Positions 21,318-21,501 of a DNA stretch of 21,501 nucleotides are shown here, in pieces. A program made the position numbers and the translations under genes. The stretch lies in the IMG/VR virus record IMGVR_UViG_3300021961_000736, positions 1-21,501 of that record. One strand, given 5' to 3'. The notes under the pieces were generated by a model, which did no database searches, had not been told where the DNA came from, and saw nothing but the letters and a program-made list of their open reading frames with translations. Numbering within the stretch: position 1 is the stretch's first letter; each line of letters begins with the position of its first letter. This stretch comes from a virus.

Positions 21318-21446
21318 TTAATCAAGTTCGTGGTAATCTTCATAGTTGCAATCAAGGCAGATGCCGTTGTAGTCAAGAACCGTGTAGCAGTATTCGCAGC
21401 GTTCGGGTTCTCCGTAGGGGTCGGGTGCGCCAAATTCAGAACACAT
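21318..21446 (-). CDS. 42-residue zinc-ribbon-like mini-protein
   Basis: ATG 21446 to TAA 21318. The product starts MCSEFGAPDPYGEPERCEYC and continues through NGICLDCNYEDYHELD. The two CxxC pairs (Cys17/Cys20 and Cys30/Cys33), nine residues apart, could bind one zinc ion as a minimal ribbon. It is acidic, so direct DNA binding is less likely than a protein contact. Its start overlaps the stop of the preceding frame by 11 bases (21436-21446). Confidence 0.6.
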   Translation of the reverse strand: MCSEFGAPDPYGEPERCEYCYTVLDYNGICLDCNYEDYHELD

Positions 21447-21501
21447 AGGTCAAGATTTTGAGGATGGCGAATGGGGAGAGCAATAGAGCGATTACCATTG
21501 C
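21436..21501 (-). CDS. small hydrophobic protein, cut by the right edge
   Basis: The frame runs from the right edge to TGA 21436. From ATG 21498 it would encode 20 residues (MVIALLLSPFAILKILTYVF), almost wholly hydrophobic, like a membrane segment. The frame is still open at the edge, so it may be the C-terminus of a longer membrane protein, for example a holin-like or immunity-type protein. Nothing more can be said without upstream sequence. Confidence 0.35.
   Translation of the reverse strand, partial: AMVIALLLSPFAILKILTYVF

Noticed and set aside
1-21501. Stop-codon reassignment, as in some Bacteroidota phages
   Set aside because: TGA and TAA end nearly all genes in overlaps, and TAG also ends a mini-gene; all large frames are intact with the standard code.
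1-21501. tRNA genes, CRISPR arrays, insertion sequences, integrase or attachment sites
   Set aside because: No regular spaced repeats, cloverleaf-like segments, transposase or integrase motifs were seen; whether the element is lytic or temperate stays open.

Overview
The window looks like part of a tailed, double-stranded DNA phage (or prophage) genome of a Bacteroidota host, most likely a flavobacterium. Every supported gene lies on the minus strand, so transcription runs from position 21501 towards 1. Genes are packed tightly: sixteen junctions share the four bases ATGA (stop of one gene, start of the next) and one shares GTGA. Start codons are preceded by A/T-rich sequence rather than a Shine-Dalgarno motif, and two putative promoters resemble the Bacteroidota TTG / TAnnTTTG pattern. 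The structural proteins resemble sets I know from flavobacterial phages. That host assignment is inference. The standard bacterial code fits, with TGA, TAA and TAG all used as stops. No stretch over 300 bases lacks a gene.

In transcription order: (1) 21501-18316 is an accessory/DNA-metabolism block: a small hydrophobic protein cut by the edge, a four-cysteine mini-protein, two unknown small proteins, a RecB/DUF3799-like PD-(D/E)XK exonuclease, two tiny proteins flanking a hairpin and direct repeats, a second PD-(D/E)XK-like protein, a 50-residue unknown, an HNH endonuclease and a ParB-like protein. (2) 18319-15160 is a 7-deazaguanine DNA-modification cassette: a QueD-like T-fold protein without the catalytic Cys, a DpdA-like DNA guanine transglycosylase, QueD, QueE, and a FolE carrying an N-terminal Gpt-like phosphoribosyltransferase domain. 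(3) 15163-13681 holds terminase small and large subunits, joined to folE by an ATGA overlap. (4) 13568-13332 is a 78-residue unknown that looks like its own transcription unit. (5) 13248-8053 is neck and tail: a tail-assembly chaperone with a probable -1 frameshift, two neck/tail-completion proteins, two large tail or baseplate proteins and a 50-residue protein. (6) 8071-1 runs from the tape measure through an XkdF-like prohead protease, a Cys-rich mini-protein, scaffold, major capsid protein, putative tail tube, portal and head-tail connector to a gene cut by the left edge.

The modification genes read as a pathway: GTP to dihydroneopterin triphosphate (FolE), to carboxytetrahydropterin (QueD), to 7-carboxy-7-deazaguanine (QueE), then base exchange into DNA (DpdA). 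No QueC is present, so the final base is uncertain: preQ0 using host QueC, or the carboxy base itself. DpdA would release free guanine, and the Gpt-like domain on FolE could salvage it back towards GTP. That loop is the most interesting hypothesis here. By manual scan the window also nearly or completely lacks six palindromic tetramers (GATC, CCGG, CATG, AGCT, TCGA, CTAG), which suggests strong selection by restriction on top of the base modification.
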